Shown piece by piece: positions 40,735-58,026 of a DNA stretch of 64,000 nucleotides. The stretch spans positions 11,255,981-11,319,980 of the forward strand of contig OZ025209.1 in the NCBI GenBank assembly GCA_964019055.1, written 5' to 3'. The translations under genes and the position numbers were made by a program. Under the pieces are notes generated by a model that worked only from the letters and a program-made list of their open reading frames with translations, did no database searches and was not told where the DNA came from. Each line of letters begins with the position of its first letter. Within the stretch, counting starts at the first letter, position 1. This DNA is from Anthopleura xanthogrammica. Its lineage: Eukaryota; Cnidaria; Anthozoa; Actiniaria; Actiniidae.

Positions 40735-41344
40735 TTCTTAAAAAAAACAAACTACAAGACTATATCACAACCAAATAATCAAGGACAACACAGACCCGAA
40801 ATGCAGACTCTGTAATACCACTGCTGAATCAGTAGACCACTTGACATCTGGGTGCCCTGTTCTGGCAAGAAAATAAAACGTTGAAAGACACTACAAGGCA
40901 GTAAGTTATATCCATTGGCGTTTGAGCAAGCACTACAAATTTGAAGTGTCTCAAAGATGGTACGAGCACAAGGTCCAAACGGTTCTGGATAATAAATATG
41001 CCATCATTTTGTGGGACATGCCTATACATACGCACAGGGAAATCCGTGCAAACAGTTCAGATATTATCGTCAAAGACAAGAAAAGCAAAGGTTGTTCCTG
41101 ATTGATATGTCAGTGTCAAACGACATTAATGTTGGAATAAAGGAACTAGAAAAAAGATCAAAGTACAAGGACTTAGCCGATTGAAATCTCTAGGATGTGG
41201 GGAATGAGAGTGATTAGCATCCCTGTAGTATTAGGTGCCCTAGGACTCATAAGAAAAGGAATGGAGGTAAATGTTGAGAACATTACAGGGAAGACAGACA
41301 TTAGTATGATGCAAAAAATCGTTTTGCTAAGTACTGCACATTGA
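40735..41344 (+). pseudogene. R2-type LINE relic: zinc knuckle and restriction-like endonuclease end
   Basis: C-terminal piece of a non-LTR retrotransposon of the R2/CRE type. CRLCNTTAESVDHLTSGCP (about 40802-40860) is the CCHC knuckle; VSYIHWRLSKHYKF, RWYEHKVQ, AIILWDMPIHTHREI, SSDIIVKDKKSK and LIDMSV follow in the order of the restriction-like endonuclease domain; IPVVLGALGLI and IVLLSTAH are the usual end. At least three frame breaks; no reverse transcriptase upstream. Confidence 0.75.
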
Positions 41345-41429
41345 ACATATTCCCCAGAGTGACCAACCATTGTTGAAGAGGACGCAGGAACTACCATGGT
41401 ATTGGCCAATGGAAGCAACAAACCTTTTC

Positions 41430-42130
41430 TGGGACGTAGCATGTGCAATATTCGCTTGGAACATTGAAGCCCTTCAACCAGTGTGGATGGCGGACATCGA
41501 GACAGAAGGTATACTTTGTCTTGATTTCTTGCGCACCATCGTCGGGGAGCTCGTTTGCGACTAGTACTGAGTCACGCAAACAAGGATACCGTTGAGTTGT
41601 GGGTGAAAGCACAACTGTTATTCCACCGGTTAGCGAACTAATCGGGCTGGAACCTTGCGAATGATTCGCAAAGACACAAAGTCTCCTACTTGCAAAACGC
41701 TGTTCGAAACGGAAAAGGAAGTCGTGCCCTTAAAAGTGTTGAACGTGACCGACACATCCTGCACATTGTATATATAAAGAGACGGTGGCCGCATTGTGTG
41801 AGGACGTTATTGAAGCCAACTCACAAGTTCGAAAAATGTAGGAGGAACCAGGCCGCTTTGCTACCAGGAAACCAACAAAGTGCAACACGGCTGTGCCAAA
41901 CACCTGGAAAACCTGTTTCATGTAGCACACCAGTAACGAACTTAGCAGTGCACAACGATATACGCGAGAAAAACGCTCAGTGCACTGTTGATCGAGTATG
42001 CTGACATCTTTGCTTCTTCTCCTAGCGCCCTTGTTGAGCATTGGATCAACACCGGAAGTATCAGACCGATAAAGCAACCAGCTCGCCGAAAGGAACGGGT
42101 TCACCGAGAAACCGTGCCAAAGGAAAGTGG
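41430..42130 (+). pseudogene. Ty3/gypsy LTR retrotransposon relic (protease to start of reverse transcriptase)
   Basis: TEGILCLDFL (about 41503-41535) resembles the end of a retroviral-type aspartic protease domain. Further on come TCTLYI (41757-41775) and, after frameshifts, LLIEYADIFASSP (about 41988-42030) and INTGSIRPIKQPARR (about 42048-42095), the segment that precedes gypsy reverse transcriptase. No LTRs or reverse transcriptase found. Several frame breaks. Confidence 0.65.
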
Positions 42131-43054
42131 TAAGGCGGAAACCAACGCGTGAGGACTGGGATTTGCACATTGTTTTCCAGGTTTCCAGGTGGTTTGTTTG
42201 GTTTGTTTGGTCTAAATTCAAGACCTGTCTTTTCTCCTACTACAAGTCTGCACTTCTCTCACTCTACGATCCTGAAGACCCACGCACGTGGAAATATGTA
42301 TGTGTGAAATGTCACACGGCAAGAACGCTAAAAGGAACTTTGAATGGGCACTAGAGAAAAACGTTTGCGCATGCGTGCCTTTCAGCACGCTTTCCAAGAA
42401 TTTACAAGAGTTTTAGTGAGAAAATAAATGCTTGTTTTCTCCGAGTATACAAAAACTTTCGCGGGTATACTTTTGTGAGACCAAGATACTCTATTAATAA
42501 AGGCAATATGAAAGAATTAGCCTTAAGTTTCAAGAACTGACTTTAAGTTTTGGCATTTTGTAAAGATTATTCTTCAGGCAAGTGTGAAAGTCAAATTTGC
42601 ATATTTCTACAATAGCACGAAGAGGCTTTTGACTAATTTGCATGCGGACTTAGAGCATGCGCAGACGTTTTTCACGCGTGTCCTTTGAATGTTGTTTTTA
42701 AAATTGTTAGCTAACTAGACGTCACGATTAGTGTCAACTTCCATTTTTTCAATTCTGCATAAATCATGTTTTAGGATCTTTAGTTTTTATGATCTATTGT
42801 AATTGGGGAAAACCTGTAATAGATTCCTAGCCTCTCTAAGTTTAGAAAAATTACTGAACCTCTCATTGATTCGTTAATATTTTAATTATCTTTATTTCTG
42901 CAAACATCGTCAAGAGTAGGTTAAGTCAAATAAAATTAAAATTAAATAAAATAAAGTATTCATTAATGTTACAATTACTTTTTAATCCAACTAAAGGAAT
43001 TGCCATTCGACGTTTGAAGCCTACCGTTCTATCTAACAACCTTTTTGGAAATAG
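42131..43054. other. no recognisable feature
   Basis: AT-rich sequence between the gypsy relic and the probable 5' UTR acceptor of copy 3. No ORF of interest. Confidence 0.4.
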
Positions 43055-43102
43055 GCTTGATTTTTACTGACATCCACTCCTTAATCACGACAAGCAAAAA
43101 AC

Positions 43103-47645
<4,543 letters not shown>

Positions 47646-49449
47646 GGCTGCGACAGAAACTCAGAAGGGGGTTGAAACGTGTGACACTATAACCATGCTC
47701 CGGAATATTCAAATATGCAAATTTGAGTTTTTTGACCATATTTGGAATTTTAAGCTGGATTCAAAATGGCCGCTTCTATGACATTCAAACTTCTCGCTGA
47801 ATTTTCTTGTTTTCATAGGAGATTTACTGAATTCGTCAATGGAACATATGGGATATCTGTCTTTAATTTAATTTTGAGAGTTTTGAAGCATGATCGGACG
47901 TGATTTACTGTTAAGAAATTCATCAACGAAAAATTTGAATATTCCGTAGTATCGCACCAAAGAAATGTATTGCTGTTACACGTTTCAATCCGCTTATGAG
48001 TTTCTGGTAGCGAGAGCTGTAGAGAGAATACTGTCTCTTGCTAGCCCATGTTCCTAGGATGTTTGGGCATGTTGTAAAACGGGGACTGAGATTGATATGG
48101 ACTGGACTGGACTTGTAGAGTCCGCGGTTGGTCTGAGCTGGAATGTTTGGAATTCTAAATTAAGTACTACACTAAAGCAACCGAAAAACAAATACTGAAC
48201 TGACAAAAAATAAACACTGCGAACGTTTGTTATACACCTATTTCAATTAAGGTTGTCGCAGCGGAAAGCAACAAGCGACCAAAAAAGACCACCGGCAAAC
48301 AATGTTTTAACTAGACGCTCTTGGAGCGTTCACTGGGTTGCCTGTGCAAGAACTCTCCTACCCTGCAATCCTATAAATTTTATAATTCCACACGAAAGTT
48401 TTCCTTTTGTGTTCTAATTACCCCTTTATTATTTACGTTTAAAAATCTAGTTTTGCGTTACTTACGCATCAACGCGTATTAGATTTCTACTTGACCTACT
48501 AGAGTACTGGGATGTTTCAATACTATGTAATGAAATATATGTAATTCAGTGTGTAAACATATCCATTTCAGAATCGAAGGTGTTAAGATTCTTATACACA
48601 GACTTTGTACTGCATGACCTTCTCGAAGGAATTGAACCATGTTTCGTGTACTTTAGTTTTACTCTTTGATTGCCAGTTCTTCGTTTCTTTCTTCTATATG
48701 CCATAGACCAGCTTTTACTTGCACCGCTTTTTTTCCTTACATTATTTCCAGCTGAACGCTTTGCTTTTTTTTTTTTTTGCGTGCATGACTACTATAATAT
48801 CCTTCTTTGCCAACTAGTACATACATACGAGTAAATAAATGGATATGGGAAGACTTGGTACGTTTTTCTTGGTACCTTTTCTTAACGATATCCTTTCTTT
48901 TCTACTTTTTTTTAAAGAACGGGCTAGTTGTTTGACAGGAATCCTACTTGGTTCGCGATCGAGTCTTACCGCATGACAATGTTGTGGTCTTACACTATTA
49001 AGCTTATAGTAAATAAACTTTACATAACGAAACCTTAAGTCATTTATTGAGTATTTATTTTCATCTCTATATACAGTAACAGATAAATGTATAGCTTTCT
49101 TAAAGATATCACAGTCGATCACTGAATGTATTGTCTATCGATTCATCCATTGTCATCCATTTTCACCGTCTTTTCGCTGATTTCATAAGCTCATTTTATC
49201 CGTTGGCCTATACATTGGCCTCTAATAATATCGTAAGACTCATAGCCTCGAAAACACAAGGTAGTAGCTAGCTAAAGAATAGTAGATTTACCGAGCCATT
49301 AGGATGTTGTTTCACGCTTTACTTGTGCTTATAACTTTTTAAGCACACCCTGTAATTTTGCTTCGCACAAAACGCTGAAGACCGAAAAGAGCAAATGTTC
49401 CAAATGTATGAACAATTTTTTCCGATGTAGGAAAACAAAGGGTCGCGAA
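47646..49449. other. 3' flank of copy 3, no gene found
   Basis: Unique AT-rich sequence. 48312-48500 resembles 9852-10005 (element end of unknown class; CTAGACGCTCTTGGAGCGTT). A T run lies at 48764-48778. No convincing ORF. Confidence 0.45.
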
Positions 49450-50640
49450 AAAAAAAAATTCTACTCAGTATTTTTGCTAGATTTTTCTTTTCACTTGTAT
49501 TATTTAGCACACATATTTAGCATCTAACCCTCTTTTTTTCAAGAAATGATATATTTTTCAGATATTATTTTCGTCTATCACATCTTTAGAATTTGAACGA
49601 AATATACTCGTATTTTATTGTTGTTGAACAATATTTGTAGTCAAGTCATAATTTCAGCATATGTAAGTGTTGTGAATTGGTATGGCCCGACTCGTTGTTA
49701 ATCACAACAATGAAACACGAGTATATTTTGTTCAAATTCTAAACATGTTCAAATTTCGTACAATCTTTGATGCACCTATTGTTCTTAAAGCGCACGAAGT
49801 CGAAATTCAAGCGTAGGACCCATTATGGCGACCGATCACAAGCCAAACTACAGAGTCAGAAGTGAATTTATTATGGAAGAAAATATCTTCTAGCATTCAA
49901 GTTTTAGAAAGAATGCTACTTTGAGCGTACTGGAGAGAAGCATTGGCATGTCTACTTCTCTGTCGTGAAATCATGGCCGTAGCTTAATTTTTCTTGGATT
50001 TATTGAGCTCCGAGTAGAGGTCGGTGTCGTCATGAGTGTGCAGCCTTTGGATTTTCTTTAGTAGGGGAACCAAAATGACGATGACTCCGTAAAAACGCTC
50101 TCGAATGGCTTCAAATTCGACCAGACATCACAACATTTACCAAGCTATCAAGGTAAGTCATTTTTATTCATAAAAGTACCAATTTTAGATATTACAAAAT
50201 ATATTACCGTAAATATTCATCACAACACTACAGAAAAAGAGCTTAGGCTGCCTGTGTTGAAATGTCATTCTTTGACAAAAAAAACCCAAAAAAAACCCAA
50301 ACGGTATTCTGTTTGTTGACTCTTCAATTCTTGCTTATGGGAGCCTTAGCCAGCTTTCTTTAAGGTCTTTAGTCCTAGATGGTATCAAAGAGAGGAAGAA
50401 AATCGTGAATGTTCACGTAGCTGACATGCGTGTGACCATGCACACCGCTCTGTTGCTGACAACCCACCCTCCTTCTCCTTCTTGGCAAAAATGCTAAACA
50501 AAATTAAGCAAAAAAAGAAAACAAGACGAAACAACAAAAATATAAAAATTTCTGCGAAAACAAATAACTGAAACTGGGGTTACCTATCTTTGATATAGGA
50601 CTCTACTTAAAGTGAATAATCCATCGATTCAATTTGTAAT
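49450..50640. repeat. downstream block of copy 3, duplicated from copy 1 flank
   Basis: Same sequence order as 19190-19785 with about 660 bp added after 49577. The possible minus-strand exon (about 50355-50475) keeps the splice-like TTTAG and most codons but has Met-Asp to Val-Gly, Gly to Ser and a Lys to stop change relative to the copy-1 flank. Confidence 0.6.
49578..49760. mobile_element. compact MITE with CATCTTTAGAATTTGAAC ends
   Basis: Inverted ends of about 31 bp (ATCTTTAGAATTTGAACGAA and complement near 49730-49750). Same family as the split copy at 5655-7335. It forms part of the extra sequence that separates this flank from the copy-1 flank. Confidence 0.7.
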
Positions 50641-51479
50641 AGCTTTTTGAGCTTCTTTTAACTGAAGCTTTGGTGTCGAGGAAACATCTAGCCTCCATTC
50701 AACAAAAATACCATAATCATATGGTTGCCTTACTGGGTTGCCAGTGGGCAGCCCAGTCTTAAAATGAGGTTCGTTTTTTTCTTTTTCGGGGTCGCGATCA
50801 TGATTGGACGAAACTCGTAACCATAGCAATTGTCTGTCCAATGGAGTTTTGTTTTTTCTATTTCTCAAATATGATTGGATAAATGTTGACAGAATTAAGC
50901 ACATAATAATATTGAGCATGAGGTATTTGTCTTTGCTCGGTCGGCATTGCATCATTCCTTCGAGGTTAGTCGATAGAAAATTACTTATTAGGGCTGTTTT
51001 CTTGATCGAGGTATGTTGTCTGTAGGCATGTGGCCTACCATTATCTTTAGCTCTTTAATCGCGACGCTCAAACTACTTATTACAAACGTACACGCCGTAC
51101 GTGGTAGACCTACACTAAAAGATGTTATTGAGCGATTTTGGAACGGGTTCGTCCACGTACTCAAGGAGAGAACTATGAGAATCTATGAGCAAACTATGAG
51201 AATCTTAGAACTATCTAGCCAAACTAGCCAATTTAGATCTTACCAGATCTCAAATACAAACTATACGGAACTACAAAACAATAGACAAACAAGACTTTGA
51301 AGCTGACCACAAGAACTTGAAGTCAGACGAGCAGGATAAAGTAATGAAGCTTAGATATTTTGTCAGCAATAGCGCAGCGCGGCCTTACTAAAAAATAGAT
51401 GTCACACTATTGGACCCCCCGCATGACTCAGACAAACAAAGCTCCAAATTTACAGTAACAGGTTACAGGTACGGTCTCG
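50641..51479. other. repeat fragments, no gene
   Basis: Contains a piece also present at about 33895-33965 (AGCTTCTTTTAAC...TAGCCTCC) and the inverted counterpart of 10650-10905. Short ORFs here show nothing recognisable. Confidence 0.4.
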
Positions 51480-51619
51480 GTCAGCGGTCAGAGCGTCAAG
51501 ATGGCGATTTTTCCAGCTCTTCAACTTCATATTTAAACTGATCTATATTTGCCTTGTTTACTGTATTTCGATCTTTTTTTTTGTTTATTCCCTGTTGTTA
51601 CTCTATTGTCTTGTTCGTG

Positions 51620-52355
51620 ATGGAGGAAAAAGATATCATCGATCTAATCAATAAGAAGCTGGAACCATTGACAGAGAAAATCGACTCGATGGAAAAATCT
51701 ATGAAATTCTTAAGTGACAGCTACGACGATCTATTATCTAAAGTTCAAAACCTCAATTCTGGTAAAGAAAACCTAGCAAAGGAAGTTTCATCCCAGCAAG
51801 CAGAAATCACTCGATCTACAAATGAAATTAACATGGTCAAGGATGTTCTAAACGATTACGATTAAGGGAATGCCTTGAGATTAAGGGAGTGCCGATACAT
51901 CCAGCCGAAGATACTAACAAGATTGTCAAAGACGTTAGCAAGTTGGTGGGAATCGAAATTAAGGATGTAGATCTCTCTATAAGCCATAGACTTGCCGCAG
52001 ATCCCAATAGGAAGCAGCCTCCAACAATAATTGTTAAATTGCACGACGAGACGTACGTAACAAGCTGTACGCTGCAAAGAAAAATCTTCGCAACAAGTCA
52101 TCAAGAGACATCGGGTTTGTAAGAGAATCTCCACAGAAGCTGTTCATTTCAGAGAGCCTGACCCAGCGAAATAGGAAACTATTTAATAAATGTCTAGAGG
52201 CTAAAAAAGACCTAAAATTCAAGTTTCTCTGGACATCAAATGGCAAAATACTCTTAAGAAAGGATGAACTAAATCCACCGAAGCTCATCTCAAATGAAAA
52301 AGATCTCAAGAAACTTATTGATCAGTGCAGGATCAACCCAAGGAAAGATAAGTAA
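51620..52355 (+). pseudogene. LINE ORF1 (nucleic-acid-binding protein), frameshifted
   Basis: Starts ATG 51620. A coiled-coil zone (LINKKLEPLTEKIDSMEKSM..., to about 51860) has heptad-like spacing. After a shift near 51866 comes the RNA-recognition-like part (VGIEIKDVDLSISHRL, PPTIIVKLHDET), and after a second shift near 52085 the C-terminal domain (NESLT-type FISESLTQRNRKLF, FKFLWTSNGKILLRK). Stop at 52355. Architecture is that of L1-like ORF1 proteins found in several LINE groups. Confidence 0.78.
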
Positions 52356-52415
52356 CTTTATTGTTTACATCAGTACAATAATTTCAATTTTCCTCAATTA
52401 GATCTAATTTCTTCC

Positions 52416-55400
52416 TTGAACTCAATAAATGATTTAAATAGTATAGATCCTGACAATAATATACCACTACAATGTAATTTTAAATATTATACTCCTGAAG
52501 AGTTTCAGAGAAATAATGTAATACAAAATTGTACATCATCGAAATATTTCTCTGCCATTCACTCAAATATTAGAAGCCTAAATGCAAATTTTGATCATTT
52601 CACACAAATGCTTTGTGAATTGAAGCATAGCTTCTCCATCATTGGCTTAACTGAAACTAAATTTAACACATCTAGAGAACAAACTTGTAATAACTGCATT
52701 CCAGGCTACAAATTCATTTCACAACCTAATTTTTCGAATGCTGGGGGCACCGGTTTTTATATCTCTGATCAACTGAGCTTTAACACTAGGGATGACCTCT
52801 CCGAAGTTTCTGTTGATTTTGAATCACTGTGGATCGAAATTCATAGTAATTTTCATCATAACCTTGTTTGTGGTGTAATTTACAGACACCCGAACAGTAA
52901 TCTTGAGGCATTTCTGGTTTCTCTGAATAAGTGTCTTGATAAAATCAGTAAAGAAAATAAATACTGTCTTCTAATGGGCGATTTCAATATCAATCTTCTA
53001 AACACTGATTCCCATTTGGCTACTGATGAGTTCCTAGATACTCTGACGCAATACTATTATAATCCTCATATCTTACAACCTACCCGAATAACCTATCACT
53101 CGGCTACATTAATTGATAATATATTTTTCAATTCAACTAAACATCATACTATAAGTGGAAATATAATCTATGAGCTCACAGATCACCTACCAAAATTTTA
53201 TGATTATTAATAAGTTTAACACCCTCCCGAAAAAGCTAAGGCTTACCAGGAGAGACTATTCAAAATATGACGAGCAAGCTCTTCTATCTGAATTCAAATC
53301 AATTAGATGGGATTCTGTACTCCCTAACACCGATGACGTTAACCTGCTATTCGACACATTCTTTACCAAAGTATCCGGTGTTGTAGACCAACATGTACCT
53401 ATTAGGCAACTAAGTAAAAAAGATATCAAACAAATCTCAAAACCGTGGATTACAAGTGCTATTAGAACATCTATAAAAGTTAAAAATAACCTATTTCATA
53501 AATTCATCAAAACAAAGTCAGAATATTTTCATCACAAATATAAATTATATAGAAACAAACTAAATCATTTGATAAAGATTAGTAAAAAACATTATTATGA
53601 AACCTATTTTTCCACAAATAGATCTAACATAAAAAATATTTGGAAAGGCATTAAACAAATAATCAGCCTCAAACCTATGGCCAGCGGACTTCCCTCGAAG
53701 ATCTTGAGGACAACATTGAACTGGTGGAGAGTAAATCAATTGCCAATGCATTTAATAGATTCTTCGCAAATGTTGGCAATAACATGACAGCCTCAGTGCC
53801 CAGTACAAACATATCTCCACAATCCTACCTGCCTACGAGACAATCAAAGAGCTTTTACTTATTTCCTACATCAACGAAAGAAATTGAAGAAGAAATTAAC
53901 AAACTTAACACATCGAAAGCATCTGGTCCATATAGCATACCTACAAAGATACTAAAACTGATACAAAGTATTATCTCAAAACCACTGGAAATCATATTTA
54001 ATTTCTCCTTTTCCACAGGTATCGTACCATATCACTTCAAAGCTGCAAGAATCATACCTGTGTACAAAAAGGGTTCTCAAATGTGCGTCAATAACTACAG
54101 ACCAATCTCTTTACTTTCTATTTTCAATAGAATTCTCGAAAAATTAGTATTTAAAAGACTATCAGACTTTATTACCAAAAACAACATACTCTACTGCAAG
54201 CAATTTGGGTTTCGGTCTTCTCACTCTACAATACATGCAGTTTTATCAATCATAGATAACATCCAAAAAGCAATTGAAGAAGGTGTTTTTTCCTGTGGTA
54301 TTTTCTTAGACTTGAGTAAGGCCTTCGATTCGGTCAACCACCAAATTCTTGTCGAAAAGTTAGAGCATTATGGAGTAAGAGGTTTAACCAAGGACTGGTT
54401 CAGCTCATATTTAAGTGAAAGGAAACAATTTGTTTCCATTGGTAACGTCCACTCAGACCTTTCAACTATTTCCTGTGGTGTCCCTCAAGGGTCGGTTCTT
54501 GGCCCTCTTCTCGTTCTTGTATTTGTTAACGACTTTCAAAACTCATCAAAACTTTTCGATTTTCACTTATTTGCTGATGATGCAAATCTCTTTTATTCTA
54601 ACAAAAACCTTAAAGAGCTTGAAAAGCAAATAAACAATGAGTTAATCTGCATTCAAAATTGGTTGTTTGCCAATAGACTGACACTCAATATTGAGAAGTC
54701 TAACTTTATCATATTTCATCCTCCTCAGAAAAAGCTCCTTCATACCATCATACTATCTATTAACGGAAAAACACTAAAACAAGAAGACAATATCAAGTAT
54801 CTTGGCATTATGTTGGATTGTCATTTGAACTGGAAAGCGCATGCATGTGTCGCTTGTTGCTAAAAAACAAACGCAGCATTGGTATTATATCTAAAGTTAG
54901 ACATTATACCAACCTTGATATTCTGATAAATCTCTACTATAGTTTAATTTATCCTTTCTTGACCTATGGATTAATAGCATGGGGTAATACCTATCACTCT
55001 ACCACCAATCCTATTTTCATTCTTCAAAAAAAAGCTCTTCGTATTATAACATTCTCAGGATATAGGGACCACACTAATCATTTGTTTATTGAACATAAGA
55101 TTATTAAATTTCATGATCTCATCTTTCATCACAATGCCTCCTTTGTCTATAACTTTAATATGGGAAACCTACCTAAAATATTTCACAACTTCTTTGAACT
55201 CATTAGTGAAAGACATAACTACAGAACCAGACTTGCCTCAAAATCGTCATTTTCTCTTCCGAAAGTTCGGACGAATTATGGTAAATTTAATATTAGATTT
55301 GCTGGTGCTAAGGCTTGGAATTCAGTAGATGAGAAAATAAAAAAGGCCTCCAGCATTTCGAAATTTAAAGATTTACTAAAAAATGCAATTATTGAAACTT

Positions 55401-55417
55401 ACAATAATATAAAATAG
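52416..55417 (+). pseudogene. LINE ORF2: APE endonuclease plus reverse transcriptase, frameshifted
   Basis: Endonuclease (52416-53210): SNIRSLNANFD, GLTETKFN, VIYRHPNS, MGDFNINL, TLIDNIFF and LTDHLP in the APE order. Shifts near 53200 and 53700 lead to the reverse transcriptase (to 54863) with ASGPYSIPTKILK, YRPISLLSIFNRILEK, FGFRSSHST, FLDLSKAFDSVNH, GVPQGSVLGPLL and catalytic FADDANLF. A shift near 54840 joins the C-terminal part (54860-55417: YPFLTYGLIAWGNTY, AKAWNSVDEKIKKAS). It nicks target DNA and copies the element RNA when intact; here it is disabled. Confidence 0.88.
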
Positions 55418-55741
55418 AAATTTCCTACTTCATATATACTTTATATTATTCTACTTATCCTAATTTGTTTATTCTATTTATCCTAATTTGTTTATCCGTA
55501 CGTAACCAATTAATGTATACATAATATTATTTCATTACTTCACTATTTTTGTTATTGTAGATGTAAATTTTGATAAATGACCGATAAACTGAAAAATATA
55601 AAAGATGTTAGCCAACTGGCTTTGTATAGCTCTTCAGTTAATCCAGTTGGCTCGCACCTTTATGTAAGGATACAAATATTTTATAACTTAATTGTATATC
55701 TAAATTAAGGTGCAAATAAAATCATTGTCATTGTCATTGTC

Positions 55742-56719
55742 AGTAAATGTATGGGAGATTAGAGCTCAACTCTGTATTTTTTACATTTTATCAACGTTTT
55801 TTCCAACAAATCCCCATAAACCGGAAGGTATCTAAAGAGATATGCACAGCACTGAGTACTGGTATTAGGTGAAAAGTCAAGCTAATTTAAGATACCGTGA
55901 AAATCTTCATATATTTGCTGGAGTATCGGTCTACGGGATTCGGTCACTGACCATTATTTGAACTTGTTGCATTAAACCTAAGGTTTAGCACCATTATAGG
56001 GGAGAGTGAGAAGAAATTGAGTAATTTCCTAGCTATTTATTTGGCCCACGAATTAGTGGATAACTCAAACAAACCAAGAGTTCAAACACTATTATTTAAG
56101 CAAAAAAATTAGATTAATCGATAGATATAGAACGGTCATATTATCTGACTTATTATTAAACTTTTTATTCTACGCTTATGCTCAAATTATTAAGATACAT
56201 GTAGATAGAGCTGTAACCCCGATCTACGCGTTAATTTTAAGTGCCGTGTCTGAGTCTACCTCTATGGTATGTAGAAAGTTTCCAGTCGTTTGGTAGTTCA
56301 TAAAACCTTAATCAATCACATCAGATCAATGATTTACACAATATTATTGGAATTTTGAGTAAATTTGTGCCCAATTTCGCGATTTACGAGCGAAAGTTGA
56401 GGAAAACGGCCTGTAATTTACAGAGAATGTATGTGACTCTTGTCTGAGTCACGGCAGGGGGCCATATATCCGTGACGTAATAGCCGCGCTGCGCTATTAG
56501 CTGTCGCCTCGCCGTGCACTAAAGGTCAATGAGGAGTAACTTAACACGCGTAATGCAACGCTATTTGTTAGCGGGAACATCATAACTTTAAACTCTCTGA
56601 GAAAGATGCGTTTTTCTTATACTACTAATCTATTTTCCAAAATACAAATCTTTTTTGTAAGCTATTGAATAGTTAGTTTAATTACGTAAGCTAGCAAAAT
56701 AACAATAAATGGATATCTG
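55742..56719. other. no recognisable gene
   Basis: Unique sequence, AT-rich, with a somewhat GC-richer patch around 56450-56520. Nothing coding or clearly repetitive seen. Confidence 0.4.
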
Positions 56720-57165
56720 GGGTTATAACCCAACGATGAATTTTCGCGCGCTGTCATTGGTTCAAATGGGTCACGTGCAGGACGATATCTCCCGTCCGAA
56801 GTGATATTCGTCCAGTAGAAGGGGAAAACGTAAAATAAGGAAAGAAAAAACACGGAAAACAAAGAAACTCGGTTTTTACAAACAAGTGAGAGTAAAATAC
56901 GAAGACTGGTTGAGAAAACTACGCCAGCAAACACGAAAAAATCATTAAAATATGCTGTAAATGTCTTCAATGGTAAGCATCCATGTTTTTTTCGTGAATG
57001 AAGATTTTTGTTTTAGTTTTCGAAATTGTTTTTATAAACTCCTAAAAACCAACAAACATTCGACAACTATTGTCAAACAGTAGAATATTTAATGCCTGAT
57101 GGCTGATGAGTCAATGCAGTTTCAGTTGCTGAATCCATTCCAGTGAAGTCGTTGGGTTATAAAAT
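56720..57165. mobile_element. small TIR element with GGTTATAACCCAACGA end
   Basis: GTTATAACCCAACGA at about 56721 and its complement TCGTTGGGTTATAA at about 57149-57162 bound some 440 bp. No transposase. Directly joined to the next hairpin. Confidence 0.5.
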
Positions 57166-57348
57166 AAATAAACCCCTTCTGGCTCACTGGAATATCGGCT
57201 GATAATGTCCTTGGATGAGAAATGTCCTCAAAATATCACATTTGCCCTCGAAGCTTCGCTTCTCGGCCAAATGTTCTTTTTTTGGACCATTTCTCATCCT
57301 CGGACATTATCAGCCGATATCCCAGCCGCCAGGAGGGGTTTATTTACT
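57163..57348. mobile_element. foldback MITE
   Basis: Left arm AATAAATAAACCCCTTCTGG and right arm CCAGGAGGGGTTTATTTACT, then ATCGGCTGATAATGTCC and its complement. A second inner palindrome surrounds CGAAGCTTCG at about 57247-57256. Confidence 0.82.
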
Positions 57349-57789
57349 AATTATACTGCCACACCATCCACACTGGTTACCATAAAAAAGGCACATAAAA
57401 AATAAAGTAGTAATAAAAGGAGTAAAAAATTTGCAAAAAAATTCTTTTCTTTGGTACAACGATATGACTACTTTGTGAGCTGGTGAAAATACTCTATAAC
57501 CAAAATTTCATTTTGATATAAAAAAGCTTATTTGGCAGTGAGCAGTTTCGATCCTGAAATTCAGACATGCTAGTCTTAGTAGCTTAAGGTAGTCTAGGTA
57601 AAGAAGTAACTTAATACTCGTTAAAACGCGTCAGTAAGGTAATCAAGGATGTTGCCGTACTATACCAGTAAAGTAGGATAAAAGGTTGTTCTCCACAGGA
57701 AAGGAATACTTTTGTGCGAAATAAGTAAGGATTAGCTGGTGATTTGGCTAGTTTTGGAATGTTCATCATTGAGCTCTAGAATACTTGTT
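57349..57789. other. repeat fragments, no gene
   Basis: 57580-57640 is the inverted counterpart of 9960-10015 (AACTTAATACTCGTTAAAACGCG). Otherwise nothing recognised. Confidence 0.4.
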
Positions 57790-58026
57790 TATAAATACAT
57801 GGATCAAGGGTAAGAAAAAAATATTAAAGGAAATACCATCTGTGACGTCACAGAAACGTAAGAGCACCATAAAAATTGTCAGATCTGTAATATTTTGTGA
57901 AAGATTAAGCCTATTTGGACCTTATATGATAAAATGAATAGGATTTCCTTGTTTTGGTCACGTTTACGTATGCCGATTTGAAGGTCATTTGTGCCAGACG
58001 TGATTTGCATAATTTAGGACTATTTA
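57790..58026 (+). promoter_or_regulatory. distal upstream block of copy 4, shared with copy 2
   Basis: Matches 33960-34115, including CATCTGTGACGTCAC and AGCCTATTTGGACCTTAT. It is separated from the proximal block (58861-58961) by a MITE and a LINE end. Confidence 0.45.

Larger units (their letters stand above)
51480..55741 (+). mobile_element. near full-length non-LTR retrotransposon (CR1/L2/jockey type)
   Basis: A 5' region from about 51480, ORF1, ORF2 with endonuclease and reverse transcriptase, a 300-bp 3' UTR and a terminal repeat of CATTGT units (55721-55741) instead of poly(A). All domains are present in order; five or so frameshifts disable it. The 5' border is approximate. Confidence 0.88.

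Noticed and set aside
41690..42221. ORFs of 104 (+) and 163 (-) codons
   Set aside because: The plus-strand frames carry gypsy-type motifs broken by shifts; the minus ORF is a shadow.
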